From Hygrocybe punicea (taxonomy: Eukaryota; Basidiomycota; Agaricomycetes; Agaricales; Hygrophoraceae): a stretch of DNA of 64,000 bases. The stretch's first letter is position 1. Every line of letters begins with the position of its first letter. The position numbers were made by a program, and so were the translations under genes. Where the stretch lies: the NCBI GenBank assembly GCA_963556145.1, contig OY744470.1:1178001-1242000 (forward strand), given 5' to 3'. This document shows, piece by piece, positions 21,464 through 31,600 of the stretch. The notes beneath the pieces were generated by a model. It was not told where the DNA came from. It ran no database searches and saw only the letters and a program-made list of their open reading frames with translations.

Positions 21464-21600
21464 TGGAGTGGGACAGAGGCTGCTACCCTGAGATCCTCTC
21501 GAATCACGTCATCGTGTAGGACTGACTCTACCTGAAACACACATCTGTCTACTAAAGGGAATCGAACCGTGGGAACTCCAGTCACGTGACTACCCAGGCA
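21464..21600 (-). repeat. Candidate 5' LTR of the gypsy element
   Basis: Begins TGGAGTGGGA on the plus strand, like the nested element's LTR (TGGAGGGGGA), and plausibly ends in CA near 21600 where a hAT fragment is interrupted. No partner LTR is in the window, so the outer edge is approximate. It contains GGTTCGATTCC on the minus strand, matching a pol III B-box consensus. Confidence 0.5.
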
Positions 21601-21604
21601 CACC

Positions 21605-22031
21605 TAATCCACCGCTTTGATTCCATGCTCCCTCCATCTCCGTCTTCCTCCCGCTCCCTCTTTTTCTTGTCCTTCTCTCTTTTTGCAACATTACGCGCAT
21701 CTTGAGATGCATTCGGGCAAGGGTTATTGCCGTTTTTTCCCAGAAGATGTGCAATCATTGGTTCTTTAACCCCAAGTATGCCACCAACATTAGCCTTGCA
21801 TGCTTTAATCCCCAAGTAAGCAATGATATTTCAACAGATAAGGTGAGACTCACCTTCAACCACCCATGATTCTGATGATAACTGAGGGTTTCCGTCTGCA
21901 TCCAGTGCAGTAGGTACACCTGGTGGCCGGGCTTTCTCAATGCAACCACAACAATGTGCACGAATATGTGATCCATTTTGCTTCGAGACAGCAATAAAGT
22001 GGTCCCAGAGTGGTCCTTTGGTAGGAGGCAT
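21605..22031 (-). pseudogene. hAT-type transposase N-terminal fragment (BED-like zinc finger)
   Basis: Starts at an ATG at 22031. Exon 1 encodes PLWDHFIAVSKQNGSHIRAH followed by CCGC, the start of a BED-like finger. After a GTGAGT...TTAAAG intron the frame continues CKANVGGILGVKEPMIAHLL, then PCPNASQDAR and a basic Lys/Arg/Glu tail. This order is typical of hAT transposases in mushrooms. The catalytic and dimerisation regions are missing: the frame runs into the gypsy LTR at about 21600, so the retrotransposon probably landed in it. Confidence 0.7.
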
Positions 22032-22285
22032 TTCTCTCTGTTAACAGGAGCAGCTAGGTGGAGGCACGTTGAAATTTTACTGCATCATCTTAAGTACACA
22101 TCAAAACCCCGCCCCAAAAAGCCCCCCCCATTCTACCACCGTGGTCCACAGTGGCAATGTCCAAGTTTGGGAGAACCGAACCATGCATTTTAACTCAGAC
22201 GTTCTTAAGACTTAATTAAGTCTTATAAACGCTATCGCCCGAAACTAAGCCTTAGCCTTAGAATACATTTAAGCCTTAATTTCTG
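22032..22285. other. Spacer with AAGCCTTA repeats
   Basis: Short AT-rich stretch with several copies of TTAAGCCTTA-like words (22200-22300). No gene seen. Confidence 0.4.
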
Positions 22286-23124
22286 TTAAGCCTTAGGACT
22301 TAGGTACAACACTGCGTACATCGTCCTCGCTTGTGACATCGTACGGTTTGGCGCCAATTCTGCAATCTGCAATGTCGGCCTGGACAGTTCCAAGTTGTTC
22401 AATGCCGCCTTACAGACATGGGGGAGAGAACTTACGAAAATGCGGTTCATGTCACCTATTTAACAAAGTGGTGTTGCATTCATCCGTGTGCACAACTCGA
22501 TCAGCCATTGCAGTTCCTAGGTATTTGGGAACATGAGCGGCCACATCACAAAAACAAGGTAAAACTGATTTAATGAAGCCCCATCGCAGCATCAAGCCTG
22601 CCGGGTACAAGCGAAGTTACAAACAAGCCCTTTGCAATTGTTCGGCATCGGAAATGCAGTATTGTTTGCGAGACCAGACATTCTGGGTACTTGACCAAAA
22701 CGTCCGCCTCCTGTAACGAGGGAACGGCTTCACTGAATGTTTTCTCGGCACTGACTGGTTGCAGTTATCGGCGAAATCTGGGAGCGACTGGACAAGATAG
22801 TACCAACATATCGATGGCCTCAACTAAGCCCATGGTTCCAGTGGTGCGAAGGGAGCCATTTTCAGCAGTACTGGTCACAAGGACGATAGACGGTTCGGTG
22901 TTCAACATCTTCGATACTGTCCGCCGCAAGGGAATGGAATTCAACACTGCGGCGGACTCCCGAGGCACGACTGCAGAGTAATCTGATGCGAATCAACAGA
23001 GAAAAAAGACTACGATTTGTTCTTCGAAATATTTTGTGACAAGCAAGTTCTTGTTGCTATCGTTATCACCGGCCTCGGGAGCGGAAAAGACAGGGACAGT
23101 TGGTGGTTTCGTAACAATACTCAT
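22286..23124 (-). CDS. Putative multi-exon gene of unknown function
   Basis: Protein-like segments in consistent order lie on the minus strand. The first is MSIVTKPPTVPVFSAPEA from 23124, with an intron GTGATAAC...CATCAG. The second is SAAVLNSIPLRRTVSKML and PSIVLVTSTAENGSLRTTG. The third is SAEKTFSEAVPSLQEADVLV, the fourth CDVAAHVPKYLGTAMADRVV, and the last TLQIAELAPNRTMSQARTMY, ending at a TAA at 22286. I could not find clean splice sites joining the second and third segments, so the gene may be broken or my exon choice wrong. No domain recognised. It sits between transposon debris and the gene island. Confidence 0.4.
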
Positions 23125-23469
23125 TTTGAGTCCAATTTGTTGTCCTGCGGGTTAACTTATATCCTTGCTATAAATGGGGGAACCATGAATACTAGGACGG
23201 TATGAAGAGTCGAAGAAGGTGGAACAGTACCATGACCACGGTGGCGGGACTAACGCGAATTATATTGTGCGCTCAAGTTCTACGGATTGCCCGTTTGAAC
23301 GGACCGATCTCCTATATATTGGATTCTTATAAGTTGGCGTACATGTTACAGGTGACAAACAGAGAATAAAAGCCCGAAACCGACCTTGCATGAGGAATCG
23401 TAATAGAACTACAATGGCATGAAAGATGAACCTAGACTGATCCTTGTTCTGTGCTAATCCGTGTGGCAA
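23125..23469. other. Intergenic region
   Basis: No supported gene. It holds the upstream region of the putative 22286-23124 gene and the 3' end of the glycine-rich gene. Confidence 0.4.
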
Positions 23470-26400
23470 TCAGAGTTCTGGCAATGCGTCCAGCAACTCT
23501 TCATCCAAGTCCGCCGCTGGAACCGCCTCTTTTGTCGCAGGTGGGTGTGTTGAGAGTTCGCTCATCCTTCTCTGATTGGCCGTCACTCTTCTGGTAATGT
23601 TCTGCTTCTTTACGCTTCCAAATTCTGCGATCTTCGTTGCCTCATCATTCGGAGTAACGATGCCTAACCCGCTGCCACTCCGTTTATGTGCAGTCGAGCC
23701 CGCAACCCCACCACCGTGCGGCCCACTAGCGGCAAACGACTCAGGTGTGAATAATATGCCGAATTCAGTACAGACGCTTCCCGAGATCGAATTCGACATA
23801 TTGGCGGCCTCTTCGCACCATTCAATTTTCCCACCGGCCACCCCGCCAGCTTCAAGGACTTTGGCAAACGCACAGCCTTTCAATTTGACGATCTGGTTCA
23901 AGTTGCTCATCCTCTTCACGTCTGCCTTCCACGATTTCAACACCTTGTTCGAAGCCTTTTTGAGTTGCTTCTTAGCTTCGGCATCATTGTGGAAAACACT
24001 AGAGACAAGACGATGGATCACGGGGACGGATGCCTTCGTGACTTTACGGGAGCGGCGGTCAGGGAGCAGCAGTTCGTACCAGGCGACTTGGGTTTCCATA
24101 TACGCCATGAAGTCGGCGAGGAGATCAAGGAGATGTTTTCCCCCGATAGAATCTACTGCTAGGCTTGGTAACCTTATCTGGGAGAACGTGGTCAACCGTG
24201 GTAACAATAGGGTGACGCTCCCGGAAGTCAGCCCGTGACATCTCTTCTTCATTCGTAACATCGCCTGTTCACACGCCAAATCTGCCAGTAGACTCGACCG
24301 TAACACATGGGCCCTCCAGGCACCACTCACAGGAACAAAGCCAGCGAATGCCACGAGCGCATCCGCATAGAGGAAAACTCGGCGAGGGAATGGAATACTT
24401 TGGAGAAAAGCCGCGACGTTCTGGGGAGATTGGACGAAAGCAGGTGTGTGGAGTGTTGCAGCACCTACGGACAATGCCATCGGGTCGACCGGGGACGCTG
24501 GCGCAGCTGCGAGCGCAATGCGAGCCGTCATTGAAGACACATCCAGTAGACGACGAATGCGGATGACGGCTTGCGTCTTTGGCGGCAAGCCATAGTTTAC
24601 GTGTGTTGGCCACGGCCCGAGGCCGCCAGTGTGGCAGGTCGACATAGCATACCGCCGATTCGGATGCATCCTGAGCAACTGTTTCTTCAGTTTCTCCGCT
24701 TGTTTTATCACCTTTCGCAGAGATTTGAATGGCTTGGAACGTTTCACTAGTACGATATGTTCCACATGTGTGTACACACCGTCCATTGATGTGTCCATGG
24801 CGATTTTATGGATAGGCGGGATAGCATCCTTGGACCATGGCATACGCCACCTCGGTACTGGTGTACCATCGACATTAACGTCAATTTCCGCCGCGATGAA
24901 GTCTTTGGGACATCCATATATGACAAAAGAACTCGACTCGGCTGCAAATGGATTCAACAACCCGTGAAGCGCTTCAAATGCATTTGAACCAGTGAAATCG
25001 ATCCCCTTTTGTGGATTCGCCAAGTAGTGGCGCTGTGCAGCCGAATTCTCCACCAGCGGCGAGATCACTCCGAAATGTAGAGAATTTGAAATCATGGCGC
25101 TGGCAAGTTGATCTTGGTTGATATAATTGAGAGCAAAATCATCTGGTTCGTTGGCCGTCCGTGCCGCAGAATTGTCGAAAGGATTGTTAAGAATGATCAC
25201 GGTTGAATTCTCCCAGTCATCGCAAAGCGTTCGGCCGCTTGGAAGGACCTGTTTGAGATCGAAGTGGCCCTCCTGGGAAATATCCCAGATGTCGACATAT
25301 CCAGAAGACCCACCGTCGGCGAGTACACTGCCAAATATCGATTCAGCTAAATCTTCCCAGCCCTTCATCTCTGCTTGCGTTGTCTGTTGGTTAGTCACAA
25401 GCAGGACGGTCGAACGCGGTGTCTTCTTGTATACTTTGGATACACGCAAGGTCGTTTCGCGGTGTTGGATTGGGACGACATTGAGTGGGTTGTCGATCTC
25501 ACCGAGAAGGAGATCTACCGAGAATTGTGCCACGGTATACGGTTCAACGTTTCGGGAAATTGACAAGCGGCCGGAAATCTCGATCGTTGTATTTGTTGGA
25601 AGCAATGTGATTGTCCGCATAAATTGCCCCTGATGAAATTCGAGAGGTGATTTGGGTGCCGTCGGCTTGAAAATGATAGGATCCATTGGCACTCCATCGA
25701 AAAACGGAATGAAAGACAATTCTGATGGATCCACATCTCCACCATCGTTGGCAATTCTTACGATCACCTCCCTGCCCATCTTCCCATCCCTCCCGTAGTC
25801 CTTGAGTGATATATTTGAAAGGGTGAACTTCATGACGCTCTCACCTCCAGGCGGAAGGCAGGGTAAACACGCCACATCACCCATTTGAACAGGATAACAA
25901 ATGGGAAATGGGGTAGGGCGAACAAAATTGGTAAAATCTCTGCCAAGTGGTGTCATCTGGGCTCTTAGGATAAGGGGTGTCTGGACGCGGAACGGTTCTC
26001 CACGCTGGTGCCTATCCGGATGGGAGGACAGGGCGGCGACAGGATCGATAGGTGCAATTCTGAACGCAAGATGCTCGACGGCAGGATTCATTGATGCACC
26101 CGGAAGGGGGATGCACGGGACAATAGCGGTATACCCAGCTTCGAGATCCCGTGGAAGCTGCACAAAACGATTCAGGCCTTCGGAAATCACCCAGTTCTCG
26201 CCGGTAGGAGTGGGTGGCTGAAACGCCTCAGGCCGGATGTATACAAGCACACTACGTGATGTTGGGGTTGGCATTCCGCCAATATTCTTGATTTCGATGG
26301 AAGAAACGAGTACACGAGATGCAGGTTCGATTATTCCGTCATCCTTCTCTGGGGCGATTTGGACATCTAGAAGACATAAATCGAAACATCTGCTGTAAAT

Positions 26401-27364
26401 TGAGTTTCCCGCGGCGTTGGGCTCTGGAACAATGATGTCGAAAGTGCCATTTTGGCCGTTCGCGCCTTGCATTGCAAATTTGCCCCGGGCACCAGACCAA
26501 CCATCGGGACCACGACTTCCTCCTGGGTTTGTGTGCCATGTCGTCACCCGTCTGTCACCGTAGCCATGAGTCGACGACCATGTATATGACGAGCCGCCCC
26601 GGCCACCTCTCCCGCCACTGCCTTTAAACAATATTGTTTTCCAAGGTTAGTCCTGCGTACCAATCTATATCGCTCAATGTACTCACCCCCGAAACCGGGT
26701 ACTCCAGGCTGACCGCCTGTTCCACCCGAAATATCCGGACTACCACACACCATCAGGAGATGTGTGTCGTGTCTGGTAACGCCTAACTGTATTGCTCCGC
26801 CGGGTGCACCATTACCGCCCATACCAGCATTGCCCCCATCTCCTCCATTTCCGCCTGGGCCACCATTGGTACCGTATGAGTATCGACTTGCATCTGCTCC
26901 CCTGTTCGTCATTGCCACAATGCCAATGCATTAGGAGCAGACATAAACGAAGCACGAAGGAAAACGTACGGGACTCCGGCCCCTCCGTCCTGGCCACCAC
27001 CACCATCGCCTCCGCGACCGCCATCCCCACCTTTCGCTCTCATATATATCAGTTCTCCAGCGTCAAGGCTCAGAATGGTCTCCTTACGCTCCACCTCCCC
27101 ATTTGGGTAGACCAACTTGTACTCGAGCATCACATCTGTATCGATTGGTTCCGGTAAGACCACGTTTTGTGGTAGACGTGCAGTGGTCTCTGGTGATGAG
27201 ATTTGCAAAGTGATGGTGCCGGCAGGTATTCCGTGTTCTGCATCTTGACCATGGCCGCCCGACATGCCATGGCGTCCAATCTGTGCTGTTGAGCGACTAT
27301 AGTCATAACCTGAGGCACCTGGCAAGCCATCCCTTCCAGATACGCTGAGGATAAGTGGGGGCAT
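23470..27364 (-). CDS. Large glycine-rich (collagen-like) fungal protein, 1,253 aa, unknown function
   Basis: Three exons (complement 26970-27364, 26687-26901, 23470-26621) with good splice signals give a single frame of 1,253 residues. Residues 1-230 contain clusters of Gly-X-X repeats (GRDGLPGASG, GGDGGRGGDGGGGQDGGAG, GGPGGNGGDGGNAGMGG, GGTGGQPGVPG) separated by beta-rich segments. Residues 230-600 look like beta-sandwich domains. Residues 600-700 have an alternating hydrophobic strand/helix pattern (STVLLVTNQQTT, VDIWDISQEGHF, WENSTVIILNNPF) like a Rossmann-type fold. The C-terminal half is helical and basic. No signal peptide or membrane segment is evident, so it is probably intracellular. 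I recall related uncharacterised proteins in fungi but no function. The upstream frame is closed by a stop, which supports the ATG chosen. Confidence 0.82.
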
Positions 27365-27588
27365 TGTTCCAGAAGTCGTATTGCGAAGGGAAGAGAAGGA
27401 GAGAATGCAGGAACTTGGGCGCTACTGGTAGAGTAAGGAAGAGCTTCTCTGGATGAGCGGTTAGACATCGATGGGGATTATATAGACATTCACCGCCAGG
27501 ACCCCCGAATACAGTACCTCCTGATAGATACCTGACAGTGATAGCTATCTCCTTCGCCCTGGCCTTGTCCAAACACGGCCCAGCCAAG

Positions 27589-28502
27589 TCATCGGACATG
27601 GAATGGAAAGGTAACCACGAGAGGCCGGGCTAGCCCATCAACGTTGTTGCTGTCAGGCCATGGGAAAGATACACCCAAAATAACTGCTGGATCAGTCGAA
27701 CCTCCACTCGAAAACGAGGTGAACGGGGAGACGAACGTATTTGAGTGTTCATGCAACGTTATTACCTTGGACTAATAGACGTAAGCAGAACGGCTCCCCC
27801 ATAGACGCCCGTATCATGGCGGACGAGTTGTGGTGGTCAAATGTAATTTGGCTCAGACTCGTCGAAAGGGGTTTCAGAGCAAATTCAAAATTATTCTGGT
27901 ACGTCTACATACTCTACCCGAATCTATCGCAGGCTGTGCGCCCCCTAGACCGTACCTACCTCGGCATCGCTGGCAAGGAGCCGCATAAAGTTACGGGCTC
28001 CAGTCAGGTTTGACCACTGGTCGTCAACTTGAAGAGTATGTGGGACGCCAGGTGGATGATGAGTGATACGATGTGGGAAGTAAATTCTGATGGCGTAGGA
28101 ATCTCTCCCGCCGAAGGTGTGGTATGTCACAGTTGCATTGAATCCACAGTCGATCAGGAGCGTGTGCAGGTTAGCCTGGATGGCGTGCTGGAATGGCCGG
28201 AGAATAGCGGGTAGTTCTTGGGTCGAAATATAGAGATGCTCGGATGGCTCGAGGGCCCAGGCCCGCTGCAAGGTGGGGTTGTCGCGAGACTGTGAAAGCT
28301 TGTAGTACCTGTAAATTCGATTGAGTACAGGAGAAGAGAAGGGGCGGTAGACGTACTCTACTTCGATTTGGCGCATGACATGGTAGCGAGCACCTCTGAG
28401 CCACTCGACCGCAAATTGCTCGAGGTTCGGGTGTTTCTCGTTGCGGATTGCTTCTACGCAGTCATTGAAGAGGGCAGCAACCTGCTTCAGATCGGGCGAC
28501 AT
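27589..28502 (-). CDS. Hypothetical protein, 256 aa, three exons
   Basis: Exons at complement 27960-28502, 27766-27895 and 27589-27686 join in frame (771 nt). A further 48-nt segment (GTACGT...TTACAG, about 28310-28357) inside exon 1 has intron signals, a length divisible by three and no stop, so a 240-residue form is also possible. The sequence is soluble-looking, starting MSPDLKQVAALFNDCVEAIR, with a beta-rich middle and a Pro/Val-rich C-terminus (VILGVSFPWPD). No domain recognised. It is divergent from GCN1 with 154 bp between the two start codons. Confidence 0.68.
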
Positions 28503-28656
28503 GGAAAGCGTAAGAGCCTGAGGGTGTCGTTAGGGGTCGGAATTCAGAGTCTTTATATTGCTGATCACGAGAATGTGCCAGTGACTCGGACTCACGGTTC
28601 ACGAGGATTCCTCCACACAACTTCAAGCTCGTTGCTCAAGCCGAGTAGCGACATCC
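28503..28656. promoter_or_regulatory. Shared divergent promoter region (256-aa gene / GCN1)
   Basis: 154 bp between oppositely directed start codons. Both promoters or at least both 5' leaders must lie here. No TATA box is obvious. Confidence 0.45.
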
Positions 28657-31600
28657 ATGAGCAATTTAGAGATACAATCCTGGGTATCTTCAGCTGGGAC
28701 TTCTGACGAAAATACCGATCTTCGTGATGAGGCTTTCACTTGGCGAACTGAACACGTACTGGCCGAGTGGTCGAGGGCAATGGCATACGCTCAGGGAAGA
28801 CTTCTTACGAGCAAAACTGGGCCTCGGATCCAGTTCTTGCAGGAAGAACTGTTGTCTCTGGCTAAACAAGGAGGTAATGTTGATTACCTGGAATACCGCC
28901 CAATGAAATTCATGGAATTTCGTTATTTGAAGACTTAAACTTGTCGCAAACCCTTGATATTTTTGGGCTACTGACTCAAACTTATCCTCGGTATGTGGAT
29001 ACTGCTTCAAGAATGGCTGTGGAAGCTGTTGGGATGGACTTGGTGAAGCGCGACGAACTTCGAGACACGGAGGGTGGAAGTAAACTGGGTGTTACTGAGC
29101 AGATTTTGGGATGGTTGGCCAATGAAGTTGGCCGAATCTCTAAGAGCGGATCATCAAGGTTGGAACGATTCTGTCCACGAGCTGATTGTTCTGACCATTC
29201 CACGCAGTTCATATGCTTCTGCAGATTTATTCGTCCTCCTCAGCTGGTCGTGTGGACTTTATACCGTCTGTCTTTCGAGCAATCCGGATTTTCCTCGCTC
29301 CCATTCCTGGAGAGCTCTCACCCTGGCCATTGCCTCCCTTTTTGACCTCATGATGGCTGAATCTACTCGAACAAAAGCATCTATGCGAAAAGCAGCACTG
29401 GCGCGGACTCGGAGAACACTGCGCTCCGTACGTCTTTACCCCCAACGTTCGATTATCCATATCGTGAATAGAATTTCAATTGTAGTTCCCGCATCAATTG
29501 CCGACTTTGCTGGCCACTCTGTTGTCACAAGCTCAAGCGCCGTTAACATTGGTTCCACTTATTGGCGTGGTCATCGATGTCAACTTGCATTTGCCGGATG
29601 TCACCGTCCACTCTGTCCCACATCTATCGGCCAAGATCAAGGTGTGCTTTACGCTTTTGTTCATCATTACAAACGGTGTAACCTTTTCTTGCTCAAAGGG
29701 AAACATTATCAGCTTGTACACCAGCTCAGTTCTGATGTCTAAAGGCGGCGTCCCATCACATGCTTCTGTAAGCCGTACTCGCGTATCCTACCCACCTTAA
29801 ATTCATCCATCCCAGACAGCTTTGGGCAACTTCATCCAAATTTGCATTTTGGAGGAAGATCTCACGAGAAATATCCTGCCGACTATGGAAAAGGCGCTAT
29901 TGCGATCTCCCGAATACTCACTGAGCAGTATGTCTGCATTATAACCCAAGATCACATGCTTACTCAACCCCACGCAGCAATAACCCAATTTTTCCGCGTC
30001 TACACGCACCCACTCACGGCAGACGTGTTCTCCAGGCTCCTTACCCCAACGTTGAACAGCGCCAAGTCCAACAACCCCATTGTTCGAACCAATTCGATCG
30101 AACTATTCAAGGTTATTATGGAGAAGAATTCTACCGATGCGAATCTGGAACTTGCTGTGAATGAATTGCTTACCTTGCCAAAAGCAAGTAAGACCGCAGG
30201 ACCTGATCACCGTACTACCCTATACGCGATGCTCTCCTCTATATCTCCATCGTTGGCCGTATCGAAATCCGTCGTTCAGACTGTGCTTCCACTCCTTGCA
30301 AAGGAGAGTCACGATGCTGCCATGTCCTTCCTAGCAGCAGCAATACCTAATCATATTGTTTTTCTCCTCCGCGCCAACGAATCGCTGTCTTCTGAAACGG
30401 AGAGCCTCATAGCAAAGGAGATGAATAACGTGAAACCGGTCGTTCGACGTGCATTCTGTTCTGTAGCTGGCCGGGCGTTGTGGGAATGCGGAGATATGAC
30501 ATCCCAGGCCTCTTTTACTTTCGCGAATGCCGTATTGTCACCTTTGGAAATAAATTTGAAGAATATATCCGCTAGTCCGCTGAACTCGAATTCAGGGCCT
30601 TTGGCGGGATACATCGCGTTGGCCGTTTTGCTCGGTCCCCTTTCTCGTTCGGGCAAATTCGGTAAATACACTATATTTCGTGTCATGCACGGCTCCCTGA
30701 CGATTCTTGTCTTTGTTAGATGAAGTCCTCTCGCGTAACCCGACTATCCAATCGCTGGTTTCAACCTCCTCGAAACCCTCATTTTTATTGTGGGAAAAGG
30801 TTTATCAGAAGATTTCGGATTCCGAAGAAGAGATGTGGTTGCTCCGAGCCATTGACGCTGCATTAACATTCTTTCACACTGAACTGGCGAAGAATGTCTC
30901 ATTCCGGTATGTACCAAATCCCATCTGAGTCGCCAGGATGGGCTGGATGACTGTCATTCAATAGCACTCAACTTGGGCTTGTGCTCTTGCACCTTGCCCT
31001 TGCGAGCTCATTCCCCCAGAATCGACGAGCTGTCCTTGATACAATCGAAGCTTCCACGATCCGGTCACCCCAGCTCACCAATCGCATTGTACGGGAGGCA
31101 TTGACTTGTTTTCTCTTACGAGACTCGGTTTCTAATTCGAAGGCTGTTTCGGGATTGGGAGAGGAACAAGTGACACCTGGGATCAACCACGGTCACCTAT
31201 CCGTACTTCTCTTTCGCTGTGTGTCTGTTAGTGACGATCTCGATATCTCTGAGAAGGAAGACATACTCGTTGAGCTCATCATTCTGAGTCATCATAGTCT
31301 TGCGTGTAAGTCTACTGGGAACTTGTTTCTGATAAATTATGTATTGATACTACCACTTTCAGGTTCTACGTCACGGCAAACGTGGATTGCGCTATGTCAG
31401 AAAGCTCGAATCGATCCACACGACCTCGTGAACCGTAATCTAGACAAGCTATTCAACATAATCTTGGCGGCGTCTGCATTTCCCTCGAAGGTTAGCACTT
31501 GACACGGCTCTATGTGCGATCCAAATTTACGAATGTTTGACCTGTAAGCCTTCCTCGATGGCCTTCGCAGAGGCAAGCTACAGTGCGGTAAGTACACTGG

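Larger units (their letters stand above)
3742..21600 (-). mobile_element. Decayed Ty3/gypsy LTR retrotransposon, interrupted by a nested element
   Basis: Read on the minus strand from the right, the parts are: a candidate 5' LTR (21464 to about 21600), primer-binding site (21437-21460), a leader with a 7-bp minisatellite, gag, protease, then reverse transcriptase, RNase H and the start of integrase. The pro-pol frame is broken by a second LTR element at 6044-18311. Removing that element and one copy of a 4-bp duplication joins the two halves in frame. The element is dead: gag and pol each carry a frameshift, the integrase core is missing, and no 3' LTR is seen beyond 3742. Confidence 0.85.

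Noticed and set aside
20824..21535. Long repetitive open frames in several phases on both strands (7-residue periods)
   Set aside because: They are produced by the 7-bp minisatellite, which keeps all frames open; no evidence of a real product.
21540..21600. tRNA gene suggested by GGTTCGATTCCC on the minus strand
   Set aside because: Flanking bases do not form a T-stem or acceptor stem and no anticodon arm is found.
23576..24238. 220-codon plus-strand frame
   Set aside because: Antisense shadow of the glycine-rich protein gene, which has splice sites and a much longer frame.
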